A DNA stretch of 27,093 bases from an uncultured Bacteroides sp. (GTDB lineage Bacteria > Bacteroidota > Bacteroidia > Bacteroidales > Bacteroidaceae), in NCBI GenBank assembly GCA_900544675.1, contig UQVZ01000041.1, forward strand, positions 1 through 27,093. The letters are read 5' to 3'. A model generated the notes under the pieces. That model was not told the origin of the DNA, did no database searches, and worked only from the letters and a program-made list of their open reading frames with translations. The position numbers and the translations under genes were made by a program. The first letter of the stretch is position 1. Each line of letters opens with the position of its first letter. Of this stretch, positions 15,801 through 22,665 are shown in pieces.

Positions 15801-16088
15801 ATGGAAAAAACTTTGGAAATGCGAGTGGAAGAACTCGAAAGAATGTTGTTCCTAACCAAGAACGTGCTTAGCTTTGATGAAGCGAGCACATTCCTCAACC
15901 TGTCCAAAAGTTACCTTTACAAGCTGACTTCGGGCAATCTGATTCCCCATTACAAGCCGCAGGGGAAGATGCTTTATTTTGAGAAGTCCGAACTGGAAGC
16001 ATGGCTCCGCCAGAATCCGGTAAAGACCAAGATGCAGATAAAGCAGGAAGCGCAGAAGTATATCCTCAACCGTCCCTTAAAGAAGTAA
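15801..16088 (+). CDS. Excisionase/MerR-type helix-turn-helix DNA-binding protein
   Basis: A 95-residue protein. I start at the ATG at 15801 because the longer frame from 15717 adds 28 residues that run through the palindromes of the control region and are not protein-like. Residues 1-22 form a short helix. Residues about 27-77 form an HTH_17 winged helix (LSFDEASTFLNLSKSYLYKL, then PHYKPQGKMLYFEKSELEAW). Such proteins in Bacteroides elements act as excision or replication control factors that bend DNA. The next gene begins 6 bases after its stop, so the two are probably co-transcribed. Without an integrase beside it, a role in excision is uncertain. Confidence 0.88.
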   Translation: MEKTLEMRVEELERMLFLTKNVLSFDEASTFLNLSKSYLYKLTSGNLIPHYKPQGKMLYFEKSELEAWLRQNPVKTKMQIKQEAQKYILNRPLKK

Positions 16089-16094
16089 AAGCCT

Positions 16095-17168
16095 ATGGAA
16101 TGCAAGAAGAACACGGAGGCTAAAGGGGACACCATCATGAAGAAGGAAGAATTTACTGCCCTTTGGAAAAGCATCCGCCTGAAAGTGACGGACACTTACG
16201 ACATGCCACCTGAAATCCTTTGGGTAAACGGCTCCACCATCGGAACGCTGGGCAACTTCAGCGCCTCCACAGGCAAGGCGAAAAGCAAGAAGACGTTCAA
16301 CATCTCCGCCATCGTTGCAGCAGCACTGACCAATGACGAGGTGCTGCACTATTCGGCGTGCCTGCCTCCGGACAAACGGAAAATCCTTTATGTGGACACC
16401 GAACAGAGCAGGTACCATTGCCACAAGGTGATGGAACGCATCCTGCGGCTTGCCGGACTGCCGACCGACCAGGACAGGGACGACTTTGTTTTCATCGTGC
16501 TCAGGGAACAGACCCCTGACATGCGGAAGCAGATTATCGAGTATATGCTGGAGAACATGCCCGAAGTGGGGCTGCTCATCATTGACGGCATCCGTGACCT
16601 GATGTATGACATCAACAGTCCCGGCGAATCGACCGACCTGATTAACCTGCTCATGCGCTGGTCAAGCGGATACAACCTGCACATTCATACCGTGCTGCAT
16701 CTGAACAAGGGGGATGACAATACGAGGGGACATATCGGCACGGAACTGAACAACAAGGCGGAAACCGTCCTGCAAATAACCAAGAGCACGCAGGACGGGA
16801 ACATCAGCGAGGTAAAGGCGACGCACATACGTGACCGGGACTTCGAGCCTTTCGCCTTCCGCATCAACGACAACGCATTGCCCGAAGTCGTGGACGGTTA
16901 TGTATTCCAGCAGCCCAAGCAGGAAAAAAGTTTCCCGCTTACGGAACTGACTGAACAGCAGCACCGCACGGCGTTGGAAAACGGTTTCGGCAAGCGCACC
17001 GTGCAGGGCTATTCCAACGTCATACAGGCGTTGAAGCAGGGCTATGCAAGCATCGGCTACGAGCGGGGACGCAATGTCCTCGTGGCATTGAACACGTTCC
17101 TCGTGAACAAGCGTATGATTGTAAAGGAAGGAAAGGGATACCGTTACAATCCCGATTTTCACTACTAA
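16095..17168 (+). CDS. RepA-like RecA-fold ATPase of the mobilizable element
   Basis: A 357-residue cytoplasmic protein. It has an AAA/RepA hexameric-helicase layout: a P-loop region at about 53-68 (GNFSASTGKAKSKKTF), a DTEQSRYH segment near 101, a Walker B strand LLIID at 160-164, and a sensor segment LHLNKGDDNTRGHIG. Residues about 280-357 look like a small winged-helix domain. The P-loop is GKAKSKKT, fitting GxxxxGKT except that the second glycine is lysine. As I recall this is shared by Bacteroides relatives, so it is probably not decay. It likely unwinds or loads at the element's origin together with the primase gene downstream. The ATG at 16137, preceded by AGGGG, is a good alternative start. 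Confidence 0.85.
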   Translation: MECKKNTEAKGDTIMKKEEFTALWKSIRLKVTDTYDMPPEILWVNGSTIGTLGNFSASTGKAKSKKTFNISAIVAAALTNDEVLHYSACLPPDKRKILYVDTEQSRYHCHKVMERILRLAGLPTDQDRDDFVFIVLREQTPDMRKQIIEYMLENMPEVGLLIIDGIRDLMYDINSPGESTDLINLLMRWSSGYNLHIHTVLHLNKGDDNTRGHIGTELNNKAETVLQITKSTQDGNISEVKATHIRDRDFEPFAFRINDNALPEVVDGYVFQQPKQEKSFPLTELTEQQHRTALENGFGKRTVQGYSNVIQALKQGYASIGYERGRNVLVALNTFLVNKRMIVKEGKGYRYNPDFHY

Positions 17169-17175
17169 AAACAGG

Positions 17176-17290
17176 TTTGGTTTAGTTCGGACATATATAT
17201 AAGGGGAACAGACTTCCCGTTTCCCGTCACTTCCGGCAATCAAGTCCGTTACAGTACGGGCGTATATATGAAGGTCTAAACCGGACTGGT
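17176..17290. repeat. Repeat-rich non-coding segment between ATPase and primase genes, possible origin
   Basis: GGTTTAG (17179-17185) is inverted as CTAAACC (17276-17282). CGGAC follows or overlaps each arm (17188-17192 and 17282-17286). CATATATATAAGG and GTATATATGAAGG are near-identical AT-rich stretches beside the two arms, and TTCCCGT is repeated in tandem at 17214-17227. The segment is 163 bases between a helicase-like and a primase-like gene, where a replication origin or operator would be expected. Confidence 0.45.
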
Positions 17291-17331
17291 GCACTTCCCA
17301 ATTATTCATCACCCACTAAAATGACAGCATC

Positions 17332-18261
17332 ATGAACATTGAAGAAGCAAAGAGAATACCCATCGCTGATTACCTGCACAGTCTGGGATATTCACCCGTT
17401 AAGCAGCAGGGAACGAATCTATGGTACAAATCGCCACTAAGGGAGGAACACGAAGCGTCCTTCAAGGTGAATACCAATCGCAACCTATGGTATGACTATG
17501 GCGCAGGCAAAGGCGGCAACATCATCGCACTGGCACAGGAACTTTACTGTTCCGACCATCTGCCGTACCTCTTAAACCGTATAGCAGAACAGGCACCGCA
17601 TGTTCGCCCGGCCAGTTTTTCTTTTCGGCAGCAAAGGTCTGAACCGAGTTTCCAACAGCTGGAAGTCCGTGACCTCACCCATCCGGCATTGCTCCGTTAC
17701 CTGCAAGGACGGTGCATCAATGCCGAACTGGCGAAAATGGAATGCAGGGAACTGCGTTTCACCCACGGCGGCAAGCCCTACTTTGCCATCGGTTTCCCGA
17801 ATGTGGCTGGCGGCTATGAGGTGCGCAACTCCTTTTTCAAGGGTTGCATCGCACCGAAAGACATCACCCATATCCGGCAACAGGGCGAACCGAGGGAGAA
17901 GTGCCTGGTGTTCGAGGGCTTCATGGACTATCTTACATTCCTCACGCTAAGGACAAAGAACTGCCCTGCCATGCCCAACCTTGACAGGCAGGATTACGTC
18001 ATACTCAACTCCACCGCCAATGTACAGAAAGCCATTGACGCATTGGGGCAGTATGAACACATCCACTGCCTGCTCGACAATGACGGGGCAGGCTTCCGGG
18101 CAACGCAAGCCATCACAGCGGAATACTCCTATCGGGTACGGGATTTCTCGCACAATTACCGGGGATATTCCGACCTGAACGATTACCTGTGCGGCAGGAA
18201 GCAGGAACAGAAAAACGGACAGAATCCGGTGCTAAGGCAGAGGAAAAGCAGGGGAATCTAA
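17332..18261 (+). CDS. Toprim-domain primase-like protein
   Basis: A 309-residue protein of the DnaG/CHC2-Toprim kind found in Bacteroides mobile elements (PrmN-like). The N-terminal part (residues about 1-75) follows the CHC2 fold (SPLREEHEASFKVN, WYDYGAGKGGNIIALA) but lacks the zinc cysteines, as is common for these element-borne forms. The Toprim core is intact: E195 in CLVFEGFMDY, D249 and D251 in LLDNDGAGFR, and an acidic segment at YSDLNDYL. It should lay RNA or DNA primers for element replication or for copying the transferred strand. It is preceded by the repeat-rich segment and followed by the candidate oriT. Confidence 0.88.
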   Translation: MNIEEAKRIPIADYLHSLGYSPVKQQGTNLWYKSPLREEHEASFKVNTNRNLWYDYGAGKGGNIIALAQELYCSDHLPYLLNRIAEQAPHVRPASFSFRQQRSEPSFQQLEVRDLTHPALLRYLQGRCINAELAKMECRELRFTHGGKPYFAIGFPNVAGGYEVRNSFFKGCIAPKDITHIRQQGEPREKCLVFEGFMDYLTFLTLRTKNCPAMPNLDRQDYVILNSTANVQKAIDALGQYEHIHCLLDNDGAGFRATQAITAEYSYRVRDFSHNYRGYSDLNDYLCGRKQEQKNGQNPVLRQRKSRGI

Positions 18262-18305
18262 CCCTGCGAAGACAGACACCGTGACCAACGGGCAGACGTT
18301 TCTTA

Positions 18306-18357
18306 GGGGAAGCAAGGTTATGTTTCGGTAGACCGAAACCACCTTGCTTTGCTCCCC
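18306..18357. other. Candidate origin of transfer (oriT) hairpin
   Basis: A nested inverted repeat lies in the 156-base gap just before mobC. GGGG (18306-18309) pairs with CCCC (18354-18357), AAGCAAGGT (18310-18318) with ACCTTGCTT (18341-18349), and TTTCGGT (18323-18329) with ACCGAAA (18332-18338). No T-run follows, so it is not a terminator. Long inverted repeats directly upstream of mobC/relaxase genes are the usual form of oriT. The nick site is not identified. Confidence 0.65.
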
Positions 18358-18417
18358 GCAAAGGAAACCGCTCCCGTCGGTCGCAATTTTCAAGACAACT
18401 GCCAAAGATAAAAATGT

Positions 18418-18801
18418 ATGACAGATACAAGGAACAAACCAGGCGGTCGTCCGGCAAAGAACCGGATAGACAGGCAAAGACGGGTGGTCAGCACGAAGCT
18501 GACCGAGTTGCAGTATTACGCCATCAGGAAGCGGGCGGCGGAAGCCGGGCTGCGTGTCAGCGAGTATGTGCGGCAGGCAGTCGTGTCGGCAGAAATAACG
18601 CCCCGGCTGAACAGGCAGGATGCGGATATCCTCCGCAAACTGGCAGGCGAAGCCAACAACATCAACCAGCTGGCGCACCGGGCAAATGCCGGGGGCTTTG
18701 CGAAGGTGGCGGTCGAACTGGTGAAGCTCAAGAACAGGATAGTGGAAATCATAAGCCATTTGTCGGATGATTGGAAAAATAAGGAAAGGAAGCGGCTTTA
18801 A
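18418..18801 (+). CDS. mobC: MobC-family relaxosome accessory protein
   Basis: A 127-residue protein. The N-terminus is basic (GGRPAKNRIDRQRRVVSTKL) and is followed by a ribbon-helix-helix-like segment (YYAIRKRAAEAGLRVSEYV) for binding oriT. The MobC signature comes next (LAGEANNINQLAHRANAGGF, about 78-97). It opens DNA near the nick site and recruits the relaxase. Its 3' end overlaps the relaxase start by 35 bases, a sign of coupled translation. An overlapping frame at 18414-18770 has no homology and is a shadow. Confidence 0.9.
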   Translation: MTDTRNKPGGRPAKNRIDRQRRVVSTKLTELQYYAIRKRAAEAGLRVSEYVRQAVVSAEITPRLNRQDADILRKLAGEANNINQLAHRANAGGFAKVAVELVKLKNRIVEIISHLSDDWKNKERKRL

Positions 18802-19696
18802 GGGCTGTGTGGACTACGTGCTGGGCAAGCAGCAGGCGGTCTTGCTCCATGCGGACGGAGTATTGGCGGAAAGCAGGCAGGACATCATTCGTAGCTTTTG
18901 CACGCAAGCCTCCATGAATCCCCGTTTGGGCAAACCCGTCGGACATATCGCGCTGAGCTATTCGGTAAACGATGCGCCCAAGCTGACGGACGAGAAAATG
19001 ATACAACTTGCGCAAGAGTATATGCGCGAGATGAAAATCACCGGTACGCAGTATATCATCGTGCGCCATCAGGACAGGGAGCATCCGCATGTGCATATCG
19101 TGTTCAACCGCATTGACAACGACGGAAAGACCATTTCGGACAGGAACGACCAGTACCGCAACGGACAGGTGTGCAAGAAGCTGAAAGCCAAGCACGGGCT
19201 ATATTTTGCCAATGGCAAGGAGCAGGTTAAGCGACACCGTCTGAAAGAGCCGGACAAGTCGAAATACGAGATTTACACGGCTGTCAGGAATGAAATCGGC
19301 AAATCCCGTGACTGGCGGCAGTTGGAAAAGCGGCTGGCAGAAAAGGGCATCGGCATCCGCTTCAAGTATAAAGGGCGTACAGACGAGGTACAGGGCATCT
19401 CCTTCACCAAAGGCATCTATACGTTCAAAGGTTCGGAAATAGACCGTAGCTTCAGCTTTTCCAAGCTGGATAAGCATTTCGGGAACGCAGGAATGGATAC
19501 CGTAGAAAATAGCCGACGGCAGATAGTTTCCGCACCCATTTTGGAGCATGAGCAGACACCGCAAAGGAACGACAGCCCTTCAATGGGCGGCTTGTTCAGC
19601 CTGTTCGACGTTTCGCCGTCTGCTCCATCGGACGAAGAAATCGACTGGAACCTGAGAAAAAAGAAGAAGAAAAAGAAAAGACAACTTAAACTGTAA
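18767..19696 (+). CDS. Relaxase/mobilization nuclease (MOBP-like)
   Basis: A 309-residue enzyme that nicks one strand at oriT, stays bound through a tyrosine and pilots the DNA into the recipient. The N-terminus MIGKIRKGSGFKGCVDYVLG carries the probable catalytic tyrosine Y17. The metal-binding histidine motif is HQDREHPHVHIVFNRI (H101, H108, H110). The C-terminal half includes RNEIGKSRDWRQLEKRL and a tail of nine consecutive lysine or arginine-rich residues (RKKKKKKK-type). It is short for a relaxase and has no helicase domain, as in other Bacteroides mobilizable elements. It overlaps mobC, and the next gene begins 6 bases after its stop. Confidence 0.92.
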   Translation: MIGKIRKGSGFKGCVDYVLGKQQAVLLHADGVLAESRQDIIRSFCTQASMNPRLGKPVGHIALSYSVNDAPKLTDEKMIQLAQEYMREMKITGTQYIIVRHQDREHPHVHIVFNRIDNDGKTISDRNDQYRNGQVCKKLKAKHGLYFANGKEQVKRHRLKEPDKSKYEIYTAVRNEIGKSRDWRQLEKRLAEKGIGIRFKYKGRTDEVQGISFTKGIYTFKGSEIDRSFSFSKLDKHFGNAGMDTVENSRRQIVSAPILEHEQTPQRNDSPSMGGLFSLFDVSPSAPSDEEIDWNLRKKKKKKKRQLKL

Positions 19697-19702
19697 ACGG
19701 AT

Positions 19703-20434
19703 ATGGAAGAAAATTTGATTTTAGAGGGGCTTCTTTCCATGGTCACGGAACTGAAGGAGAAGCAGGAAGCACAGGTAACACCAGCCGGACGCGAGGAAAC
19801 CCTTTCCCGGCTGGAGGCTATAGAACGGGCATTGTCGGAATTACGCAGGAACCCGGCGGTTCCCGAAAAAGAGTTGCAAGACATCCTGACCCGGCTTGCC
19901 GAACTGCGGAAATCAGGACAGGAACAACGGCAATCTTTCGGGGAGGTCAAGAATTATGTAGTAGCCACTTTCGGCTGCCTCAAGGAAATGCTGGAAACAA
20001 TGAAGCGGTACCATGATGAGCGCATGGCAGAAAAAGAAGAAGCTAAACCCGTACCGTTTCATCGGCGGATTTACAACAAAGTAACTTCTTTGGTACGCCC
20101 GAAGCTGTTCCTCTTTTCGGCGGGTCTGGTTGTCTGTGCCACATCCCTGTTCCTGAATGTCCGTCTGGCTGAACGGATGGGGCAGTTGCGGGACAACGAC
20201 ATGAAATACCGTTATCTGCTGATGCAGGGACAGGCAGACGGCAGCACCCTTGAAAGGCTGGAGAACAAGTTCAAGTGGCAACGGGACGAGCGTTTCATCC
20301 GTAGCCTGACAGATTCGGTGCTGGATTTTGAGGAACGTTGCCGCAGGCAGGCGGAAGCCTTGGAACGGGCAAGGCTGCTTAATGAGCAAGCTGAACGGTT
20401 GAAAAAAGAAGCTGACAAGATTGCTAATCCATAA
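19703..20434 (+). CDS. Coiled-coil, single-pass membrane protein following the relaxase
   Basis: A 243-residue protein of unknown family. Residues about 1-85 are charged and heptad-like (LSRLEAIERALSELRR, LAELRKSGQEQRQSF), probably a coiled coil. A single hydrophobic segment lies at about 134-152 (LFLFSAGLVVCATSLFLNV), and residues about 200-240 form a second long charged helix (RCRRQAEALERARLLNEQAE). It starts 6 bases after the relaxase and is last in the mobilization operon, where several elements encode a MobB-like membrane helper. It may tether the relaxosome to the helper secretion channel, which is inference from position and topology. Confidence 0.8.
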   Translation: MEENLILEGLLSMVTELKEKQEAQVTPAGREETLSRLEAIERALSELRRNPAVPEKELQDILTRLAELRKSGQEQRQSFGEVKNYVVATFGCLKEMLETMKRYHDERMAEKEEAKPVPFHRRIYNKVTSLVRPKLFLFSAGLVVCATSLFLNVRLAERMGQLRDNDMKYRYLLMQGQADGSTLERLENKFKWQRDERFIRSLTDSVLDFEERCRRQAEALERARLLNEQAERLKKEADKIANP

Positions 20435-20468
20435 ATTGAAAAGAGAAAAGTCGGAGTAAGAAGATAAA

Positions 20469-20502
20469 CTGCCGTCAAGTTGTACTTTTGGCTTGACGGT
20501 AG
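20469..20502 (+). terminator. Hairpin after the last island gene
   Basis: CTGCCGTCAAG (20469-20479) pairs with CTTGACGGTAG (20492-20502) with one G-U pair and a 12-base loop. Only a weak T-run follows (AACTTTTCC), so it is a probable but not ideal terminator of the mobilization operon, 35 bases after its stop. Confidence 0.55.
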
Positions 20503-20607
20503 TGAACTTTTCCATAGAGGGGTTGGAAAACAAAATAAAGAAAGCCAACCTCAGTAGGCTATGTTACAGCTTGCTTTTTTTATCAAACTAAAAATTTTAT
20601 CGGACGC

Positions 20608-20700
20608 ATAATTTCGTTTACCGCAAATTTATCCATCTGATTTCTGACTGACTTTTGTCTACCGTCTTACAGATAGATAGACGAAATTATCAAATCAAAG
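20608..20700. repeat. Spaced 10-bp inverted repeat near island right end
   Basis: ATAATTTCGT (20608-20617) is exactly inverted as ACGAAATTAT (20691-20700), and pairing continues inward three more positions with one G-U pair. The arms are about 70 bases apart. It could be a recombinase-binding pair, the ends of a small remnant, or chance. Confidence 0.4.
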
Positions 20701-20707
20701 ATTCCTA

Positions 20708-20745
20708 TTATTTCACTGACGGCCGATAATAACAATGTGAAATAA
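20708..20745 (-). terminator. Possible terminator of the ATP-grasp/transglutaminase operon
   Basis: TTATTTCAC (20708-20716) and GTGAAATAA (20737-20745) form a perfect 9-bp stem with a 20-base loop, 27 bases past the stop of the last leftward gene. The stem is AT-rich and the T-run is weak, so this is tentative. Confidence 0.4.
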
Positions 20746-20772
20746 AGCGAAGTCTTGTCATCCTTCTCTCTA

Positions 20773-21705
20773 CTAACGTGCGTAGAGCTTATACAACGTA
20801 GCATCCTGCAAGGTCAGAGGCTGATTGTGGGCGAAGAAGATGATGCCGTCTGTCGGCGCATAAATCTCCGCCAGCACCTCGCCTTCTTCGGGATGAATGA
20901 TGCGTGCCAGCAATTCGCCTGCCCGCACCTCATCGCGTGCTGTCTTCATCCGGTAGAAAATACCAGCCATGGGAGCTTTCACACTGGTCAGGTCCGCCTC
21001 ATCGATGACTAGCGAATCATAGCCGGGATGAGCGGATGCAGTATGCGCAAGGATGCCCGTCCGTTGCATAAAACGCAAAAGAGAACCAAGAATATAGGGA
21101 GCCACAGTTCCTTCTACCTGCCCGTTTTGTCCGCCGTAGACAGAATAAGCCTTCGTGTCCCAGATTTGCCAGTTGTAGTTGAGCAGCGTGGTATCGAAGG
21201 GTAATGACTTGCGCAGGCAAACATAAGGAAGTCCGAACAGACATGCCGTCTGCACATCTTCGTATCCTGTTCGGATGATGCGCACGTGGGGAATAAAATC
21301 GCCCGGTACATAGAAACTGGCGAGTTGCACCCCAAAGGTATATCCCTGTATCGCTCCGAACAGGGCAGCGGCTATGCGCTGGGTAGTTTCGCCTTGGTCG
21401 TATCCCGGAAACATCCGGTTGATGTCGGTATTGTCCAGCGCCCAAAAACGTTTCCCAATATTCATGGAATACGGATTGGCAGAGGGAATGACCAGTATCT
21501 CATGACCGGGTACCAGCCTGCCTTCCGCCTCCAACTGCACCAGTTGTTTCACCAGTTGCGAACAGATATATTGTTGTTGAACCTCGTCGCCACGCATCGC
21601 ACCTACAATGGCAAGGCTCTTTGCTCCCGAACCAAAACGGAATCCCTGAATGCGAAACATATCACGGAAGGGAGACTTCATACTGAACAGGATTTCTCTT
21701 CTCAT
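20773..21705 (-). CDS. Aspartoacylase/AstE-like protein with missing active-site residues
   Basis: A 310-residue paralogue of the next gene upstream, with the same M14-like N-terminal domain and C-terminal beta-barrel/sandwich domain (LTSVKAPMAGIFYRM, YAPTDGIIFF). The conserved framework is present (GDEVQQQY; NRMFPG at 97-102). However, the first zinc histidine is R38 (MRGDE instead of THGDE), the second is Q127 (GVQLAS instead of DIHSS), and the catalytic glutamate position is Y190 (SVYGGQ instead of VEMGVG). It should therefore not be an active hydrolase and may bind ligand or partner with the intact enzyme. Last gene of the operon, 24 bases after the previous stop. Confidence 0.87.
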   Translation of the reverse strand: MRREILFSMKSPFRDMFRIQGFRFGSGAKSLAIVGAMRGDEVQQQYICSQLVKQLVQLEAEGRLVPGHEILVIPSANPYSMNIGKRFWALDNTDINRMFPGYDQGETTQRIAAALFGAIQGYTFGVQLASFYVPGDFIPHVRIIRTGYEDVQTACLFGLPYVCLRKSLPFDTTLLNYNWQIWDTKAYSVYGGQNGQVEGTVAPYILGSLLRFMQRTGILAHTASAHPGYDSLVIDEADLTSVKAPMAGIFYRMKTARDEVRAGELLARIIHPEEGEVLAEIYAPTDGIIFFAHNQPLTLQDATLYKLYAR

Positions 21706-21729
21706 ACTTTTTCATCTAAAAAAGACACA

Positions 21730-22659
21730 TTAACTCAGTCGGTGGATGCGTGCCAGCAACGAACCTTCGTAGACCACCGGATAGGCACGGAGCGTAAAAA
21801 GCAGACCGTGGACAGGTGCGGACACTTGCTGAAACACCTCACCCGTAAGTGGACTTACGATGCTTCCTATCTCCTCTCCTTCTTTCACGATGATGTTGTT
21901 CCGTATTTCGGTCAAGAAGATGCCCGAAGCCTCGGCGTTGAGGAAGCTCACATTGTCTGCCACCGACACTACCGGACGGGCGATGAGATGCGGTTCGGGC
22001 TTCTCGCTCCACATGCCCATCTCATGCATCAGGTTGAGGATACCCGTCACCAGCCGGTTGCCGTACCCGTGGTTGACGCGCATGCCTACGCCCATCTCCA
22101 CCACTAACGTAGGTGTATCCGCACTGTTCAAGGAATGTGCCAAGGTAGATTCGAGTACCGTGGCTGCCTCATGCACCCAGATAAAATCGGTGTTCAGCAG
22201 ACGGGCACAAGGCACCAACCGTTCCGCCATATTGATGTTGACCCGTACCTGGGGGATTTCGCGCAAGAAGATGTTGCTCGAATGAATGTCTATCACCATG
22301 TCAGCTCCTCGCAGGTCGCGGAAGATATCGTATGCCGCCCGTTCCGCCATCGTGCCTTCAGGATTTCCTGGAAAGATGCGGTTCATATCCAAATCGAAAC
22401 CGGGGATGCCACGGGTAATGGAATCAATGCCCAACGGGTTCAACGCAGGATAGATTTCGAGCGTACCGTCCAGCTTGCCGATGTTCTCCTGCACAATCTT
22501 GTTCAACCGGAAGCACACATACTGCCCTTCCAGTTCATCGCCGTGCGTGCCGGTCACGATGCATATGCGCTTCGTACCCTTCCCTTGGCTGATGACATGT
22601 TTACGTATCAATAACCGCTCACCTACAGGGAGAGCGATTGAAACTATGGTCTTTATCAT
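21730..22659 (-). CDS. Succinylglutamate desuccinylase/aspartoacylase-family zinc hydrolase
   Basis: A 309-residue member of the AstE/AspA branch of M14 metallohydrolases, which cut amide bonds of N-acylated amino acids or small peptides. The zinc ligands are all visible: H39 and E42 in GTHGDELEGQY and H126 in DIHSSN. The substrate arginine motif DMNRIFPG is at 91-98, and the catalytic glutamate is E188 in VVEMGVG. A C-terminal barrel-sandwich domain (residues about 235-309) is typical of this subgroup. It starts 6 bases after the transglutaminase stop, so translation is probably coupled. The real substrate is unknown; it may trim whatever the ATP-grasp protein joins. Confidence 0.92.
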   Translation of the reverse strand: MIKTIVSIALPVGERLLIRKHVISQGKGTKRICIVTGTHGDELEGQYVCFRLNKIVQENIGKLDGTLEIYPALNPLGIDSITRGIPGFDLDMNRIFPGNPEGTMAERAAYDIFRDLRGADMVIDIHSSNIFLREIPQVRVNINMAERLVPCARLLNTDFIWVHEAATVLESTLAHSLNSADTPTLVVEMGVGMRVNHGYGNRLVTGILNLMHEMGMWSEKPEPHLIARPVVSVADNVSFLNAEASGIFLTEIRNNIIVKEGEEIGSIVSPLTGEVFQQVSAPVHGLLFTLRAYPVVYEGSLLARIHRLS

Positions 22660-22665
22660 AATGTA

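Larger units (their letters stand above)
14420..20760. mobile_element. NBU-like mobilizable island next to tRNA-Leu, without a visible integrase
   Basis: The region holds, in order, an unknown protein, an excisionase-like HTH protein, a RepA-like ATPase, a Toprim primase-like protein, a candidate oriT, MobC, a relaxase and a coiled-coil membrane protein, all rightward. This order of replication-type genes then mobilization genes matches NBU-type integrative mobilizable elements, which use a helper conjugative transposon. Parts are visibly richer in G and C than the flanks (37 of 60 bases at 18541-18600). No tyrosine or serine recombinase is encoded, and I found no copy of the tRNA 3' end at the right side, so both boundaries are approximate. 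Confidence 0.75.
20435..20772. other. Right-end region of the island, no gene
   Basis: These 338 bases contain no credible gene. They hold a hairpin at 20469-20502 after the last island gene, a widely spaced inverted repeat at 20608-20700, and a stem at 20708-20745 just past the end of the leftward operon. The junction with the ancestral chromosome should lie here. I see no tRNA 3'-end copy and no target-site duplication. Confidence 0.55.

Noticed and set aside
18403..18410. CAAAGATA, a minus-strand -7 box pointing back across the oriT candidate
   Set aside because: The -7 match is exact, but the nearest minus-strand -33 candidates are 17 and 24 bases away, and no leftward gene or known antisense RNA is there; single TAnnTTTG matches arise easily by chance.
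14462..20608. Shared TTTTATCGG-CG string at left (about 14464) and right (about 20597) of the island
   Set aside because: About 11 bases match with one mismatch, but the AT-rich context makes chance likely and the flanking bases do not extend the match; not firm enough to call a target duplication.
14420..20772. Copy of the tRNA-Leu 3' end as right attachment site
   Set aside because: I looked for the T-arm and acceptor sequence of tRNA-Leu between 20435 and 20772 and did not find it, so a standard attL/attR pair is not claimed.
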